The position numbers and the translations under genes were made by a program. A stretch of 30,403 bases of DNA from a virus. Location of the stretch: positions 1-30,403 of the IMG/VR virus record IMGVR_UViG_3300046534_001279, one strand, 5' to 3'. Below are positions 29,321-30,403 of this stretch, piece after piece. Position 1 is the first letter of the stretch. The number at the start of each line of letters is the position of its first letter. The notes beneath the pieces are model-generated. The model was not told the origin of the DNA and made no database searches. It saw only the letters and a list, made by a program, of their open reading frames with translations.

Positions 29321-29762
29321 GGCGAAGTGGAGGTTAAAACAAATCAAGAAACAAGCTACTAAAAGAGAATTAACACCTTTCGAAAAAAAGAAGCGTTTGG
29401 AAGAAAACGCTAAGAAGATGGCTGGTAAATTAACTAAACCCGAAAGAGAGTTTGAAAAACTAATGAAAGAGATGAGTATTGAATGCGAGTCTCAAAAGAT
29501 TATTGGTGGTTCTATTTACGATTTTTATCTACCAGAATATAAAATGCTTGTAGAGATTGATGGTGACTATTATCACGGCAACCCTACCAAATACACTAAA
29601 GATCAGTTGAACGGGATGCAGAAAAAAAACAAACTCAACGATAAAGAAAAAGATATCCAAGCTAAAGGTTTTGGGTATAAAATTGAAAGAGTTTGGGAAC
29701 ATGATATTAACAAAGAATACTCTTCGGTGAGAATGAGATTTACAAAACTACTATTGGCATGA
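29283..29762 (+). CDS. Vsr/DUF559-type PD-(D/E)XK endonuclease-like protein
   Basis: This 159-residue protein has a strongly basic N-terminal helix region (1-50, Lys-rich), then a compact restriction-endonuclease-like domain. PEREFEKLMKEMSIE leads into QKIIGGSIYDFYLPEYKMLV and EIDGDYYHGN. This contains D80, E91 and D93 in the D-x(n)-E-x-D layout of Vsr and DUF559 nucleases, plus H98. The terminal KGFGYKIERVWEHDI matches the 'G-x-x-V-x-R-x-W-x-x-D/E' ending of that family. Such proteins nick mismatches or act as free-standing homing-like nucleases in T4-type phages. It overlaps the genes on both sides (38 and 4 bases). The substrate is not evident. Confidence 0.75.
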   Translation: MAKKQKKLTLRDKAKWRLKQIKKQATKRELTPFEKKKRLEENAKKMAGKLTKPEREFEKLMKEMSIECESQKIIGGSIYDFYLPEYKMLVEIDGDYYHGNPTKYTKDQLNGMQKKNKLNDKEKDIQAKGFGYKIERVWEHDINKEYSSVRMRFTKLLLA

Positions 29763-30160
29763 GAGAATTAATTAGAAAAGCTATATTTGAAGAACTAGAA
29801 AGTGTTTTCAATTCTGACGGTAAAATAGATTTTGATATTGACTCTGATGAAAATCCAGATACTGATGAAGTACAAGATTCATTAGAACAGGATGTTGAAG
29901 GAATGGAAGATATGGTAAAAAACCAAAAGAAAACCCTTACCTTCCCAACTAGCATTGATCCAACAATTGCCAACAAAGAGAAGCGAATCAAAATGGATAA
30001 GATTACTGATCTTCAAGATAGAATTGAAAAAAGGAGAGAAGATATTGAAAAAATGAAGGGCATTAAAGCTGGTATGCAACAAATGGCAGATGCTATGGTT
30101 GCTAATCAGGAACAACAAGATGAACTACCTGTTCCTCCTGAAGATTCTTTTGGTTTGTAA
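29759..30160 (+). CDS. Unknown acidic coiled-coil protein
   Basis: I do not recognise the family. The 133-residue protein starts in an ATGA overlap with the previous stop. It has an acidic first half (FDIDSDENPDTDEVQDSLEQ), a PTSIDPTIA linker, then a long charged helix (KMDKITDLQDRIEKRREDIE) and a Gln/Pro-rich acidic tail. The layout resembles small internal or scaffold-like virion proteins. Tight coupling to the nuclease gene before it does not define a function. Confidence 0.6.
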   Translation: MRELIRKAIFEELESVFNSDGKIDFDIDSDENPDTDEVQDSLEQDVEGMEDMVKNQKKTLTFPTSIDPTIANKEKRIKMDKITDLQDRIEKRREDIEKMKGIKAGMQQMADAMVANQEQQDELPVPPEDSFGL

Positions 30161-30176
30161 AAAACTTGATTTTTTA

Positions 30177-30208
30177 GTTTTTTGTATTTACAATTGAATA
30201 CAAAAAAC
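30177..30208. repeat. 12-base perfect inverted repeat before the last gene
   Basis: GTTTTTTGTATT (30177-30188) and AATACAAAAAAC (30197-30208) are exact reverse complements around an 8-base loop. The left arm also resembles the TTTTTTGTA part of the polymerase promoter, so it could be an operator or promoter over the start at 30215, or an AT-rich terminator for the genes before it. Confidence 0.45.
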
Positions 30209-30214
30209 AAGATA

Positions 30215-30403
30215 ATGGATCAGAATTACCAACATTTAGCCAATTCGGTAGGGGCTGGAAATAAAGAAGAGCAAAGAATAGAGGATTTTGCTGAGATCAA
30301 AACTAGAGCAAAAAATGGAAAAGAAATCCACACTTTTGTAACAGGTCTCAGAAATAACAACATTCCAGATCAAGACATTCCTAAAGTATTGCTTGGAATG
30401 GAT
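30215..30403 (+). CDS. Unknown protein, 3' partial
   Basis: An ATG at 30215, six bases after the inverted repeat, opens a frame that is still open at the window edge (63 residues visible). The sequence is hydrophilic and helical (NKEEQRIEDFAEIKTRAKNG, then IHTFVTGLRNNNIPDQDIPK). There is no recognised motif. The A-rich leader matches that of the other genes. Confidence 0.5.
   Translation, partial: MDQNYQHLANSVGAGNKEEQRIEDFAEIKTRAKNGKEIHTFVTGLRNNNIPDQDIPKVLLGMD

Noticed and set aside
1-30403. CRISPR array, insertion sequence, or integrase/attachment sites
   Set aside because: No regularly spaced repeats, transposase motifs or recombinase genes were seen; the only mobile element supported is the intein.

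Overview
The window is part of the genome of a large, T4-like contractile-tailed phage (myovirus). Its host is probably a member of the Bacteroidota, perhaps a flavobacterium. The viral assignment rests on recognisable virion genes: prohead scaffold, gp23-like major capsid protein, gp13/14/15-like neck genes, gp18-like sheath, gp19-like tube, large terminase and gp20-like portal. The host guess is an inference from three things: AT-rich DNA, A-rich leaders without clear Shine-Dalgarno sites, and TAnnTTTG promoter boxes of the Bacteroidota sigma-factor type.

Layout. 1-2892 holds the scaffold (5' end outside the window) and the capsid protein, closed by a strong terminator. 3057-4129 is a reverse-strand island with a HAD-fold protein and a tandem-repeat protein. 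4178-7394 holds a small virion protein and the neck genes, with a 399-base non-coding gap (6270-6668) that contains nested and competing stem-loops. 7443-11485 holds a virion protein ending in a dockerin-like EF-hand, then the sheath. 11590-12566 is a cassette with its own host-like promoter: a 38-codon gene copying the sheath C-terminus, an unknown gene, and a MazG-like/DUF551 fusion. 12563-13904 (reverse) holds two beta-rich virion proteins and the tail tube. 14014-18013 holds an Lcl/DUF1566-type adhesin, a small beta protein, a patatin-like phospholipase and two unknown virion-type proteins. 18069-23327 holds the terminase, interrupted by a 346-residue endonuclease-bearing intein inside its Walker A motif, then the portal and a small Hc1-like basic protein. 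23392-30403 starts with a C-family DNA polymerase fused to a proofreading exonuclease. It is followed by a tight run of small genes, including an HNH protein, a catalytically eroded RNase H homologue and a Vsr/DUF559-type nuclease.

Two transcription signals recur. Structural genes are preceded by a CTATTTAYTT-like box, usually 12-35 bases before the start codon: a candidate phage late promoter. The polymerase, the sheath-fragment cassette, the HAD gene and both edges of the structured gap instead carry TAnnTTTG-type boxes.

The least expected items are the sheath C-terminal minigene, the structured intergenic region at 6270-6668, the intein in the terminase P-loop, the dead RNase H, the virion dockerin-like domain and the late-region patatin. 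All assignments come from reading motifs by eye; no database search was run.
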